Below, one piece after another: positions 22,651 through 30,628 of a DNA stretch of 32,173 nt; position 1 is the stretch's first letter; every line of letters begins with the position of its first letter. Origin of the DNA: Rubrivivax sp. (lineage in GTDB: Bacteria > Pseudomonadota > Gammaproteobacteria > Burkholderiales > Burkholderiaceae_C); contig JAHECC010000025.1 of NCBI GenBank assembly GCA_024641965.1, positions 1 through 32,173 of the forward strand, written 5' to 3'. The position numbers and the translations under genes were made by a program. The notes beneath the pieces were generated by a model that ran no database searches, was not told where the DNA came from, and was given only the letters and a program-made list of their open reading frames with translations.

Positions 22651-23175
22651 TCAGTCGAACAGACGTTCGCCTTCGAACACGGGGCGGCCGTGGCGGAGGT
22701 CGGACAGGTCGCGGCGGATCGATTGCTGCAGCCGGTACAGCAACAGCACGAAGCCGATGGGCACGGCGCTGAGGAACCACGTCAGCGGCAGGCGCAGGCC
22801 GTGCGAGACCGAGCCGTACTTCAGGCTCACGGCCACGCTCTCCCACGACCAGTACAGCGCGAACACCGCGACGACCAGCATCACCAGGTCGCCAAACAGG
22901 TACAGCAGCGCCTTCGCCCGCGGCGAGACGAACTCGAAGATCACGTCGATGCGGATGTGCGCGCGCTCGCGCACCGCCGCAGCGGCGCCGATCCAGACGA
23001 GGTAGATGAACGCGTAGCGCACGATCTCCTCGCCCCAGACCGACGAGTACGAGAACACCTCGCGCCGCAGCACCTCGACCGCCATCGTGACCACCAGCAG
23101 GCTGTAGAACACCAGCAAGGCCCAGCGTTCGAGGTTGCGATCCAGGTCGGTCAGCCAACTGCGAGAGGTGCTCAT
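22651..23175 (-). CDS. hpsL: TRAP transporter small permease subunit (DctQ, HpsL-like)
   Basis: A 174-residue membrane protein with four hydrophobic segments (near residues 18-38, 52-68, 88-110 and 130-150). The DctQ signature is seen in WGEEIVRYAFIYLVWIGAAA followed by VRERAHIRID. It links the binding protein to the large permease. It lies between the dctP and dctM genes in the order common to TRAP operons. Confidence 0.9.
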   Translation of the reverse strand: MSTSRSWLTDLDRNLERWALLVFYSLLVVTMAVEVLRREVFSYSSVWGEEIVRYAFIYLVWIGAAAAVRERAHIRIDVIFEFVSPRAKALLYLFGDLVMLVVAVFALYWSWESVAVSLKYGSVSHGLRLPLTWFLSAVPIGFVLLLYRLQQSIRRDLSDLRHGRPVFEGERLFD

Positions 23176-23212
23176 CGTGTCCCCGCTTTCCGAGCGTCCG
23201 CGCGCATCGCGC

Positions 23213-24385
23213 TCAGGCGTCGTGCACGTACAGGCGGCCCATCGTGTTGGCGGCCGTTTCGAGCTTGGTGAACAGCTCCGTCGTGCCGGTGAGCTCGTTG
23301 CGGAACTCGTTCCACTCGTCGCGCTTGTAGCCGCCCGCCTTCTCCCACTCGGCCAGCTGCGCGCTGCTCAGGCTGTGGAACTGCACGCCGGCAGCAGCCA
23401 GTTCGGCGATCGCATAGTTGCGCGCCGACGGCACCTTGGCGAGGTTCATCTGCGCGGTGATTTCGGCCGCGAACATGATCCCTTCCTGCACGTCCTTGGG
23501 CAGACCGTTGAACCACGCCAGGTTGCACGAGTAGACCTGGCTGTCGGGCACCGCCCGCGTGAAGGTGATGTGGCTCAGGATGTCCTTGAAGCCGAACACA
23601 TACAGCGCGCCGGCGGCCGGGTCCAGCGCGTCGGCCACGCCCTGCTTGATGGCCGACGGGGTCTCGCCCCAGGCCACCGGCGTCGGGTTGGCGCCGACCA
23701 TGCGGTAGTACTGCTGCAGCATCTTCGATCCCGGCACGCGGAACTTCACGCCCGCCAGATCCGAAGGCAGGATCACCTTCTTGCCACCCTTGCGGATGGC
23801 CACCACGCGCGGGTCGATGACGACGTAGAACAGCGGCTTGAAGCCCTTGGCCTCGACCTTCGGGTGGACCTCCTTGGTCCACGCATCGGAGTTCACGAGG
23901 TTGACGAAGCGCTGGTTGGAACCGCAGAAGTACGGCAGGTTGATGATGTCGACCACTGGCGCGAAAGGCGCGAAGTTCGACAGCGAGTGCTGGGCAGCCT
24001 GGATCGTGCCTTCCTGGACTTTTTGCGGCAGCGCGCCACCGGCGCCGAGCTGGCCGGCCGGCGCCAGGCGCACATAGACTTTGCCGCGCGTGGCGTTCTG
24101 GATGTTTTCCTTGAAGTCGCGCTGCAGGATCGGGTAGCTGCGCGACGCGCCCAGCTGATAGGCCGACGCGATCGTCATCACATGCTTGGCCGCTTTCTCG
24201 CGGTCGGCCTCCTCGTTGCGCGTCTGGGCCACCGCGGCGGGTGAGAACAGGGTGCCGCCGGTGGCGGCCAGCGCCGCGACGGTGAAGCCGCTGGCCTGGG
24301 CCACCCGCAGGAACTGGCGGCGCTCGGCGGCCACCGGTGTCCCTTGCAGGCTGTTGGCGAGAAGTTGCTTTGTCGAGTTGTCCAT
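23213..24385 (-). CDS. hpsK: TRAP transporter substrate-binding protein (DctP, HpsK-like)
   Basis: A 390-residue periplasmic binding protein. The N-terminus has a twin-arginine motif ERRQFLR (21-27), a hydrophobic stretch (29-45) and an AVAQ cleavage region near residue 53, which suggests Tat export. The mature part carries the DctP fold, with AYQLGASRSYPILQRDFKEN near the start and RVPGSKMLQQYYR in the ligand-binding region. The start at 24385 follows AAGGAGACAGAC; the open frame extends to 24487, but without a ribosome-binding site. It delivers substrate to the HpsL/HpsM membrane subunits. Confidence 0.9.
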   Translation of the reverse strand: MDNSTKQLLANSLQGTPVAAERRQFLRVAQASGFTVAALAATGGTLFSPAAVAQTRNEEADREKAAKHVMTIASAYQLGASRSYPILQRDFKENIQNATRGKVYVRLAPAGQLGAGGALPQKVQEGTIQAAQHSLSNFAPFAPVVDIINLPYFCGSNQRFVNLVNSDAWTKEVHPKVEAKGFKPLFYVVIDPRVVAIRKGGKKVILPSDLAGVKFRVPGSKMLQQYYRMVGANPTPVAWGETPSAIKQGVADALDPAAGALYVFGFKDILSHITFTRAVPDSQVYSCNLAWFNGLPKDVQEGIMFAAEITAQMNLAKVPSARNYAIAELAAAGVQFHSLSSAQLAEWEKAGGYKRDEWNEFRNELTGTTELFTKLETAANTMGRLYVHDA

Positions 24386-24520
24386 GTCTGTCTCCTTGAT
24401 GCTGGCGTCCTGGCTGGACGTCGAAACGGGCGTTCGGCCCGGCGGGTGGGAATCCCCGCGTTGGTAGGGCGCGGGTGGTTGGAACATTGCCGTCGGTCTT
24501 TGGCCGACTCGCTTGGGGCC

Positions 24521-24790
24521 TCAGGTTGTTTGCTGACGATCCTCTTCTGGCTTTGCATTGCCCGATTGACCATCGGGTGATGTCCATGACGCCTGTGCTT
24601 CACGGGCCAGCGTACCGGCGACGAAGAAGATGACCGCGAGGAACAGGGTCAGCATCTCCGCCACGTCGCTCATCCAGGGCTTTCGCCCCAGCGGGCCGCC
24701 GAGCAGCACGTTCACGAAGAAGACGCAGAAGACCAGCAGCGAAAGCCCCAGGCTCACGTTGCCGACGGATCGAGCACTGTGCAATGCCAT
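24521..24790 (-). CDS. small membrane protein with two predicted helices
   Basis: An 89-residue protein beginning MALHSARSVGNVSLG. Hydrophobic segments lie near residues 11-31 and 46-62, joined by a loop containing GRKPWMSDVAEM, and the tail is polar. A strong AAGGAGA precedes the ATG, so it is very likely translated. It lies between suyB (31 bases) and the dctP gene (135 bases) on the same strand. I do not recognise a named family; a KPW-SDV-EML pattern recalls small unnamed proteins that sit beside TRAP genes, but I cannot confirm that. It could be an accessory subunit of the TRAP system or a sulfite/sulfonate-linked membrane factor. Confidence 0.75.
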   Translation of the reverse strand: MALHSARSVGNVSLGLSLLVFCVFFVNVLLGGPLGRKPWMSDVAEMLTLFLAVIFFVAGTLAREAQASWTSPDGQSGNAKPEEDRQQTT

Positions 24791-24821
24791 GGCGAGTCTC
24801 CTTGGTGTCCGGCGACGCGAC

Positions 24822-25991
24822 TCAGGCGCTCTCGTAGAGCCGTGTCAGTACGAACTCGCGATGGCCCAGCGCTTCGGCTGCGGTGTACCGGCCGTTGGCG
24901 GTGCGCAGCATCATGTCGAGCAGCGCGTCGCCGGCCTGGTCCATGTTCATCTCGCGCTGCAGCAGCGGCGACGTATCGACGTCGACATGTTCGCCCATCG
25001 TGCGCACCGTGCGCGGGTTGGCGCACAGCTTGATCACCGGGACGATCGGGTTGCCGATGACATTGCCCTGGCCCGTGGGGAAGAGGTGCACGACGTAGCC
25101 GGAGGCAGCGCACAGCGTCACCATTTCGGCCGCCGCCGAGCTCGACTGCATGAACCACAGGCCGGGTCCGGTCGGCGCCTCGGCATAGTCGAGCACGCCG
25201 TCGACCTTGCACTTCTTGCCGATCTTCTGGATATTGCCCAGCGCCTTTTCCTCGATCGTCGTCAAGCCGCCGGCGATGTTGCCCTTCGTCGGCTGCGAGT
25301 CCGACAGGTCCGAGGTCTTGTGGCGGTCGATCATGGCCTGGTACTTGTCGAACATCGCCATGAACTGCTCGCGCACCTGCGGCGTACGGCAGCGCGCCGC
25401 CACCAGGTGCTCGCCGCCCGTGAGCTCGCTGGTTTCACCGAAGCACAGCGTGTTGCCCAGCTTGTACAGTTTGTCGAAGGCGTTGCCGACCGTCGGGTTG
25501 GCGCCGCAACCGGAGGTGGTGTCCGACTCGCCGCACTTCGTCGACACCCAAAGCTCGGAAATCGGGCACGGTTCGCGCTGCTTCTCCGAGGCCCACTGCA
25601 CCAGCTCGCGCGCGCCCTTGGATGCCCGCATGATGGTGTCGTGGTCGCCATGCAACTCGATCGAGTAACCCTTGACCGGCTTGCCCGTGGCGGCGATGGC
25701 GTCGACGATCTTCTGCGTCCAGCCTTCCTCGATGCCGATCACGACGACGGCAGCGACGTTCGGGTTGGCGCCGGTGCCGATCAGCGTGCGGAAGTGCAAA
25801 TCCAGGTCGGCACCGAACTGCAGGCGGCCATAGGGGTGGGGCAGCGCGATCGTGCCCTTGATGTTGTTGGCGACGGCCTCGCAAGCGGCGTTGGATATGT
25901 CGTCTACCGGCAGCACGATGACGTGGTTGCGCACGCCGACGCGACCGTTCTCGCGCCGGTAACCTAGGAACTGGGTCTTCTTGCTGATCAT
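24822..25991 (-). CDS. suyB: (R)-sulfolactate sulfo-lyase large subunit
   Basis: A 389-residue UxaA-family protein, the size of known SuyB. With SuyA it cleaves (R)-sulfolactate to pyruvate and bisulfite in the cytoplasm. It opens with [17 protein letters not shown], and the family motif is [19 protein letters not shown] at 151-169. The start at 25991 follows AGAAGGA; the upstream extension of the frame overlaps suyA. Altronate or galactarate dehydratase is the family alternative, but the separate short SAF subunit and the hpsN/slcC/comC neighbours favour sulfolactate. No sulfite dehydrogenase or sulfite exporter is visible here to handle the product. Confidence 0.92.
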   Translation of the reverse strand: MISKKTQFLGYRRENGRVGVRNHVIVLPVDDISNAACEAVANNIKGTIALPHPYGRLQFGADLDLHFRTLIGTGANPNVAAVVVIGIEEGWTQKIVDAIAATGKPVKGYSIELHGDHDTIMRASKGARELVQWASEKQREPCPISELWVSTKCGESDTTSGCGANPTVGNAFDKLYKLGNTLCFGETSELTGGEHLVAARCRTPQVREQFMAMFDKYQAMIDRHKTSDLSDSQPTKGNIAGGLTTIEEKALGNIQKIGKKCKVDGVLDYAEAPTGPGLWFMQSSSAAAEMVTLCAASGYVVHLFPTGQGNVIGNPIVPVIKLCANPRTVRTMGEHVDVDTSPLLQREMNMDQAGDALLDMMLRTANGRYTAAEALGHREFVLTRLYESA

Positions 25992-26029
25992 CTGCAATCC
26001 TTCTGTAATTCGGGGGGTGTGGCGGCGGT

Positions 26030-26311
26030 TTACCAGCGCTTGGTCTTGACGTTGTGCACGTGCAAATGCTCGCCGGCCTTGATCGGTGCCACGACGCGCC
26101 CGATGTCGACGCCGTACTTGATGACGGTGTCGTCCTTCTTCAAATCCTTCAACGCGATCTTGTGGCCGATCGGCACGTCGCTGCGCGTCGGCAGCGTCAC
26201 GGTCTTGTCCTGTTCCATCACCCAACCGGTGAGTTTTGCGCCCTTCTTGACGCCTTCGATCACGACCGTGCCGACCGAGTCGCCCTCTTCGTGCACCACG
26301 AAATGAATCAT
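26030..26311 (-). CDS. suyA: (R)-sulfolactate sulfo-lyase small subunit
   Basis: A 93-residue SAF-domain protein equivalent to the N-terminal domain of UxaA-type dehydratases, here a free subunit as in SuyA. The recognisable core is VPIGHKIAL (46-54), followed by KYGVDIGRV and a C-terminal HVHN. It completes the sulfo-lyase with suyB, 38 bases downstream. The start follows AGGAGA. It is the first gene of the operon, with a promoter candidate at 26358-26385. Confidence 0.92.
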   Translation of the reverse strand: MIHFVVHEEGDSVGTVVIEGVKKGAKLTGWVMEQDKTVTLPTRSDVPIGHKIALKDLKKDDTVIKYGVDIGRVVAPIKAGEHLHVHNVKTKRW

Positions 26312-26357
26312 CGATGTGTCTCCTGTTCAGCTGCCACCAACGACAACGTCTGACGCC

Positions 26358-26385
26358 ATCCTAAGCACTGAGAATCTCGCGTCAA
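26358..26385 (-). promoter_or_regulatory. candidate promoter of the suyA operon
   Basis: On the minus strand TTGACG (26380-26385) and TAGGAT (26358-26363) are 16 bases apart. It would give a leader of about 40 bases before suyA. The palindrome at 26391-26411 would fall at about -40 to -60 relative to this start. Confidence 0.5.
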
Positions 26386-26390
26386 ACCAC

Positions 26391-26411
26391 TCATCTGAAT
26401 GATTCGAATGA
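26391..26411. promoter_or_regulatory. palindrome in the suyA/regulator intergenic region, probable operator
   Basis: TCATCTGAATG and GATTCGAATGA form an imperfect inverted repeat (8 of 11 arm positions pair) centred at 26401. It lies between the divergent genes, just upstream of the suyA -35 and over the likely -35 zone of the regulator, as expected for a GntR-family site. Confidence 0.5.
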
Positions 26412-26421
26412 CACATATCTT

Positions 26422-26427
26422 TAGAAT
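26422..26427 (+). promoter_or_regulatory. candidate -10 element of the GntR regulator gene
   Basis: TAGAAT lies only 6 bases before the ATG at 26434, where transcription would be expected to begin. No good -35 is visible at normal spacing. If used, the transcript would be leaderless. Confidence 0.35.
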
Positions 26428-26433
26428 TTGTGC

Positions 26434-27195
26434 ATGCCATCGTCCGTCATGTTCCGACCCATCGCACCCGCGGCCATCGGAATGCCCCTGTACCGGGCCG
26501 TCAAGCGGGCGCTGCTGCAAGCCATCGAAGACGGTCGCCTCGCACCCGGCGCGGTGCTCGCCAACGAACGAGAACTCGCGGGCGCGTTCGAAGTGTCGAT
26601 CGGCACCTTGCGCCAGGCCGTCGGCGAACTGGTGGCCGAGCACATCCTGGTCAGGCGCCAGGGGCGCGGCACCTTCGTTGCCAGCCACAGCAACGAGCGC
26701 TTTCTGTTCCAGTTCTTCCATTTGGAACGCGGCGACGGCCGGCGCGACGCGCCCGCAGTCGAACTGCTCGGCTTCGACCGTGGACGGCTTGATGACGATG
26801 CCGCCGAGGCGTTGAGCCGGCGTGCCGGCGAGCCGGCCTGGCTGTTCGAGAACCGCCTGGCGCTGCAGGGGCGTGCCGTGGTGCACGACCGCATCGTGCT
26901 GCCAGCTGTGCTGTTTCGCGGCCTGACGGAAAAGCAGCTGCGCGAACGGCCCGGCACGCTCTACCGTCTATACCAGGACGAGTTTGCGATCACCGTGGTG
27001 CGCGCGATGGAGCGTGCGCGCGCGATGGCGGCTGACCGTGCCATCGCGCGCGTGCTTGGCGTGGCCCAAGGTTCGCCGATGCTGCAGGTGCGGCGCATCG
27101 CGTTGAGCTTCGGCGACAAGCCGGTCGAGTACCGCGTGTCCACCATGCACACGGCACACCACGACTACGTGCAAACGCTGATGCGACCCACGTGA
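26434..27195 (+). CDS. GntR-family regulator with UTRA domain (probable sulfolactate/DHPS operon regulator)
   Basis: A 253-residue HutC-subfamily regulator. The winged helix-turn-helix is at about residues 14-80 (PLYRAVKRALLQAIEDGRL, then GTLRQAVGELVAEHILVRRQGRGTF). The UTRA ligand-binding domain follows, ending in VEYRVSTMHT. It is divergent from suyA and probably controls it (the regulators in such loci have been called SuyR). The ATG at 26434 lacks a Shine-Dalgarno sequence; ATG 26449 is an alternative. The stop codon overlaps the next gene (GTGA). Repressor or activator role cannot be decided from sequence. Confidence 0.88.
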   Translation: MPSSVMFRPIAPAAIGMPLYRAVKRALLQAIEDGRLAPGAVLANERELAGAFEVSIGTLRQAVGELVAEHILVRRQGRGTFVASHSNERFLFQFFHLERGDGRRDAPAVELLGFDRGRLDDDAAEALSRRAGEPAWLFENRLALQGRAVVHDRIVLPAVLFRGLTEKQLRERPGTLYRLYQDEFAITVVRAMERARAMAADRAIARVLGVAQGSPMLQVRRIALSFGDKPVEYRVSTMHTAHHDYVQTLMRPT

Positions 27196-27560
27196 GGCTG
27201 CGCCTCAGACGTCTCTCAGATCCGACCGGAGGCGGACCTCGCCTCATCATCAGTTTCGGCCGTCTGCGCGAGCATGAAGGCAAGACCGCCAACGACGTCG
27301 TGCTGACGCCGGTCGACCCGGCGCAGGCGCGGCAGATCAGCCGCTGGCATTTCGAGCTGCGCCGATGGCCGGATGGCTTTCGGCTGCGCCCGGTGTCCGA
27401 TGGCGTGACCGAGGTGGACGGCGTGCCCGTGACCAAGGGCAGCGAGGTGAAGGCGGGGCCAGGCGCCCGGATTCGCGTGGCGCACGTGCTCACGCTGACG
27501 CTCGACTCGCCGAAACGCGCGGTGCCGGAAGACCTTGCCGTCACACGGTTGGTGGGCTGA
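27192..27560 (+). CDS. small FHA-domain-like protein
   Basis: A 122-residue protein that is almost entirely one forkhead-associated (FHA) domain. FHA hallmarks appear in order: GR at 23-24, NDVVL at 34-38, S50-R-W-H53, and VDGVPV at 75-80. FHA domains bind phosphothreonine peptides. There is no second domain, signal peptide or membrane segment. The GTG start overlaps the regulator's stop as GTGA, so it is probably translationally coupled to the regulator. Neither a kinase nor a type VI gene is nearby, so its partner is unknown. Alternative starts would remove part of the first strand. Confidence 0.65.
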   Translation: MRLRLRRLSDPTGGGPRLIISFGRLREHEGKTANDVVLTPVDPAQARQISRWHFELRRWPDGFRLRPVSDGVTEVDGVPVTKGSEVKAGPGARIRVAHVLTLTLDSPKRAVPEDLAVTRLVG

Positions 27561-27655
27561 GGGGCTGACCAGTCGAACGACGGTGCGAGGCCGTGCTGTG
27601 TCTGCGCTGTGCCGCGTGGCCGCGTTACAGTCGTGCCGATCATGATGGTTTGCAC

Positions 27656-28324
27656 ATGAATGCCAAGGCGGCAGCCCACGCACGCGCCGTGCCATCGGCG
27701 ACGGCCTGTCCGCACTGCGACCTGCTGCAACGCCTGCCCATGCTGGGCCCCGGCGAATCGGCGGCCTGCCCACGTTGTGCCTGCGTGCTGCAAACGCGGC
27801 CGCGACATGGCGATCACGTGCCGATGGCCTTGACGCTGACGGCATTGATCGCTTTTGTCGTGGCCAACAGCTGGCCGTTGATGGACCTGTCGGTCCTTGG
27901 GCGCAGCGCCAGCACGACGATCATCGGCGGCGCCTTCGACCTGTGGGACGACGGCCAACCCGTCACCGCCGCGGTGGTCGGCTTCTGCGCCATCCTGGCG
28001 CCAGCGATCTACTTGCTGTTCATGCTGACGGTGCTGTTGGCCGCGCGCCGCCCGGTGCTGCCGCACTGGTGCGGCGAGGTGCTGCGCTGGGGCCTGCACA
28101 TGCGCGAATGGTCGATGTTCGAGGTGATGCTGATCGGCATCCTGGTGGCGCTGATCAAGATCGCCTCGCTGGCCACCGTCAACCCCGGTTTCGGCCTGGT
28201 CGGCCTGGTGGCGCTGGCCTTCCTGCTGCCGGCCATTGCCGTGAGCTTCGAGCCCGACACGGTCTGGCGGCGCATCAAGATCGACACGGCAGGCGACGCA
28301 CACGCCGCCGTGGCCCGCCGATGA
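27656..28324 (+). CDS. pqiA: PqiA-like membrane protein, N-terminal half
   Basis: A 222-residue inner-membrane protein matching the first half of E. coli PqiA. It has an N-terminal zinc-ribbon-like motif, CPHC then CPRC, at about residues 19-22 and 40-43. About four membrane segments follow, with MREWSMFEVMLIGILVALIKI as the clearest family stretch. The start at 27656 was chosen over an upstream in-frame start at 27593 because the latter would add 21 residues unlike the family. It overlaps the next gene by ATGA. PqiA works with PqiB and PqiC in envelope lipid transport and stress resistance. Confidence 0.87.
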   Translation: MNAKAAAHARAVPSATACPHCDLLQRLPMLGPGESAACPRCACVLQTRPRHGDHVPMALTLTALIAFVVANSWPLMDLSVLGRSASTTIIGGAFDLWDDGQPVTAAVVGFCAILAPAIYLLFMLTVLLAARRPVLPHWCGEVLRWGLHMREWSMFEVMLIGILVALIKIASLATVNPGFGLVGLVALAFLLPAIAVSFEPDTVWRRIKIDTAGDAHAAVARR

Positions 28325-28956
28325 GCGGCCTGTCCGCCGCCAGCCAGGGCTTCATCGGCTGCACGGGTTGCCGGCTGCTGGTGCGGCCGGCGAACGGCGA
28401 CCACCCAGGGCATTGCCCGCGCTGCGGTGCCCGGCTCGAATCCAGGCACGCGCATTCGCTGCAGGTCACCTGGGCACTGGTGCTGGCCGCCGCCATCTGC
28501 TACCTGCCGGCCAACCTGCTGCCAGTGATGGTGTCCAGCACCTTCGCCGGCACCGAGGACGACACCATCATCAGTGGCGTGGTGTACCTGTACACCTCGG
28601 GTTCGTGGCCCTTGGCGCTGATCGTTCTGATCGCCAGCGTGATGGTGCCCGTCGGCAAGCTCATCGCGCTGGCCTACGTGCTGGTGTCGATCCAGCGCGG
28701 CACGACGGGCGGCGAGCGCGAGCGCACGAGGCTGTTCCGCATGGTTCATATCATCGGCCGCTGGTCGATGCTGGACGTGTTCGTCGTCACCTTCACCGTG
28801 GCACTGGTGCAATTGAAACCGCTGATGGAGGTGACGCCGGGCCCGGGGGTGCTGTTCTTCGCCGCAGTGGTGGTGCTCACCATGATCGCGGCCGAATCGC
28901 TCGACCCACGATTGATCTGGGATGGCATGAAGAATCCGGAAGGAACCCATGGCTGA
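28321..28956 (+). CDS. pqiA: PqiA-like membrane protein, C-terminal half
   Basis: A 211-residue protein matching the second half of E. coli PqiA. It has a CTGC/CPRC zinc-ribbon-like motif (14-17, 33-36). Family motifs are CYLPANLLPVMV, SVMVPVGKLIALA, GRWSMLDVFVVTFTVALVQL and the C-terminal LDPRLIWD. Four membrane segments are expected. It overlaps both neighbours (ATGA before, 8 bases after), so all parts of the system are co-translated. It should pair with the N-terminal half as a heterodimer. Confidence 0.88.
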   Translation: MSGLSAASQGFIGCTGCRLLVRPANGDHPGHCPRCGARLESRHAHSLQVTWALVLAAAICYLPANLLPVMVSSTFAGTEDDTIISGVVYLYTSGSWPLALIVLIASVMVPVGKLIALAYVLVSIQRGTTGGERERTRLFRMVHIIGRWSMLDVFVVTFTVALVQLKPLMEVTPGPGVLFFAAVVVLTMIAAESLDPRLIWDGMKNPEGTHG

Positions 28957-30628
28957 GCCGCAAGACGCGGCAGCCTTGCCGCAAGCCACCGTCGTGCCCA
29001 AGCGGCGTGGCCGCGTCTCGGTGGTGTGGCTGGTGCCGATCCTGGCGGCGGTGGTGGCCATCGGCATCGCGGTGCAGCGTCTGCTGGCCGAAGGCCCGAC
29101 CATCCAGATCGTGTTCAAGGAGGCCGAGGGCATCGAGGCCGGAAAGACCTTCATCAAGTACAAGGACGTGAAGATCGGCCAGGTCACCGCGGTGGAGCTG
29201 ACCGAGGACTACGGAAAGGTCACGGTCACGGCCAAGATCGCCAAGAGCGCCGCAGGGCTGATCGTCGACGATGCGGCCTTCTGGGTGGTCGAGCCGCGGG
29301 TCTCGCTCAGCGGCGTGTCGGGGCTGAGCACGCTGCTGTCCGGCAACTACATCGGCTTCGAGGCCGGCAAGTCGAAGACGACGAAGCGCCACTTCAAGGG
29401 GCTGGAAATCCCGCCGGTGATCACCGGTGACCAGACGGGGCGCCAATTCGTGCTGCATGCGCGCAGCCTGGGCTCGCTCGGCGTGGGTGCGCCGGTGTAC
29501 TACCGCAGCCTGCGGGCCGGCCAGGTGGTGGCCTACGGGCTGGCGGCCGACGGCAAGTCCATCGACGTGCGCATCTTCGTGCACGCGCCCTACGACAAGT
29601 ACGTCACCACCGCCACGCGCTTCTGGAACGCCAGCGGCGTGGACGTTTCGATCGGCGCGAACGGCGTGGACGTGCGCACCGCGTCGCTGGTGGCGCTGAT
29701 CGCCGGCGGTCTGGCCTTCGAGACCCCGTCCTTCGACACCGGCACCGACCTGGCCGCGGCGAATGCCGAGTTCACGCTGTACAACGACCAGGCCACGGCC
29801 ATGCAGCAACCCGAATCGGTGGCTGCGCGCTACGTGCTGTACTTCGACGAAACGCTGCGCGGACTGTCGGTGGGTGCACCGGTGACGCTGCTGGGGCTGC
29901 CCGGCGGCACGGTCACCGATGTCGGGCTGGACATCCACCCGAAGACGATGAAGATCCGCGGCCGCGTCGAAGTGGTCGCCTACCCGGAACGCCTGGTTGG
30001 TCAGCTGCGCAAGGGCTCTTTCCAGCAGCGTGCCGGCGAGGCCGTAGTGCTGGACACGAAGGAGCGGCAGTTGCTGATCCGCCGCGTCATCGAACACGGC
30101 GGCCTGCGTGCGCAATTGCGCAGCGGCAACCTGCTCACCGGGCAGCTATACGTGGCCTTCGATGCATTTCCCAACGCGCCGAAGGTGAAGATCGACTGGA
30201 GCCGCGATCCGGTCGAGCTGCCGGTGGTGAAGAGCACGCTGCCGCAGCTGGAAGACCGGCTGACCAGCATCCTGGCGAAGATCGATGCGCTGCAGTTCGA
30301 TGAGATCGGCCGCGACATCCGCGCCACGCTCGCCGCCTTCGACCAGTTGATGAAGGACACCGATGCCGCAGTGAAGAAGTTCGACGTCGAGGTCACGCCC
30401 GAGATCAAGTCGGCGCTGCAGGCCTTCAAGGAGACCAGCGCCAGCGCCACCGAGGCGATCAAGAACACCGACACCACCCTGCTCAGCCCGGAGGCGCCAG
30501 CGATGCAGGAGCTGCGCGCGACGCTGCAGGAATTCACCCGCGCCGCGCGTTCGCTGCGCATATTGACGGACTACCTCGAGCAGCACCCCGAGGCGCTGAT
30601 TCGTGGCAAGACCGAGGAGGAGCGCTGA
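28949..30628 (+). CDS. pqiB: PqiB, MCE-domain intermembrane lipid transport protein
   Basis: A 559-residue periplasm-spanning protein anchored by one N-terminal helix (about residues 24-42, after the basic KRRGR). Three MCE domains follow, at about 48-140, 165-280 and 288-400. Each opens with a beta-rich segment of the IVFKEAEGIEAGKTFIKYKDVKIG type. The C-terminal part (about 420-555) is helical and likely forms the needle-like coiled coil seen in PqiB hexamers. Length agrees with E. coli PqiB (about 546). It should form a lipid conduit between inner and outer membranes, with PqiA in the inner membrane and lipoprotein PqiC at the outer membrane. Confidence 0.93.
   Translation: MAEPQDAAALPQATVVPKRRGRVSVVWLVPILAAVVAIGIAVQRLLAEGPTIQIVFKEAEGIEAGKTFIKYKDVKIGQVTAVELTEDYGKVTVTAKIAKSAAGLIVDDAAFWVVEPRVSLSGVSGLSTLLSGNYIGFEAGKSKTTKRHFKGLEIPPVITGDQTGRQFVLHARSLGSLGVGAPVYYRSLRAGQVVAYGLAADGKSIDVRIFVHAPYDKYVTTATRFWNASGVDVSIGANGVDVRTASLVALIAGGLAFETPSFDTGTDLAAANAEFTLYNDQATAMQQPESVAARYVLYFDETLRGLSVGAPVTLLGLPGGTVTDVGLDIHPKTMKIRGRVEVVAYPERLVGQLRKGSFQQRAGEAVVLDTKERQLLIRRVIEHGGLRAQLRSGNLLTGQLYVAFDAFPNAPKVKIDWSRDPVELPVVKSTLPQLEDRLTSILAKIDALQFDEIGRDIRATLAAFDQLMKDTDAAVKKFDVEVTPEIKSALQAFKETSASATEAIKNTDTTLLSPEAPAMQELRATLQEFTRAARSLRILTDYLEQHPEALIRGKTEEER

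Noticed and set aside
24492..24508. GTCGG-N7-CCGAC hairpin after the small membrane protein gene, as a terminator
   Set aside because: Five-base stem without a U-tract; the downstream TRAP genes seem to belong to the same operon.
24822..26311. Altronate or galactarate dehydratase pair
   Set aside because: Same UxaA family, but no uronate or aldarate genes are nearby, and hpsN, slcC and comC point to sulfolactate.
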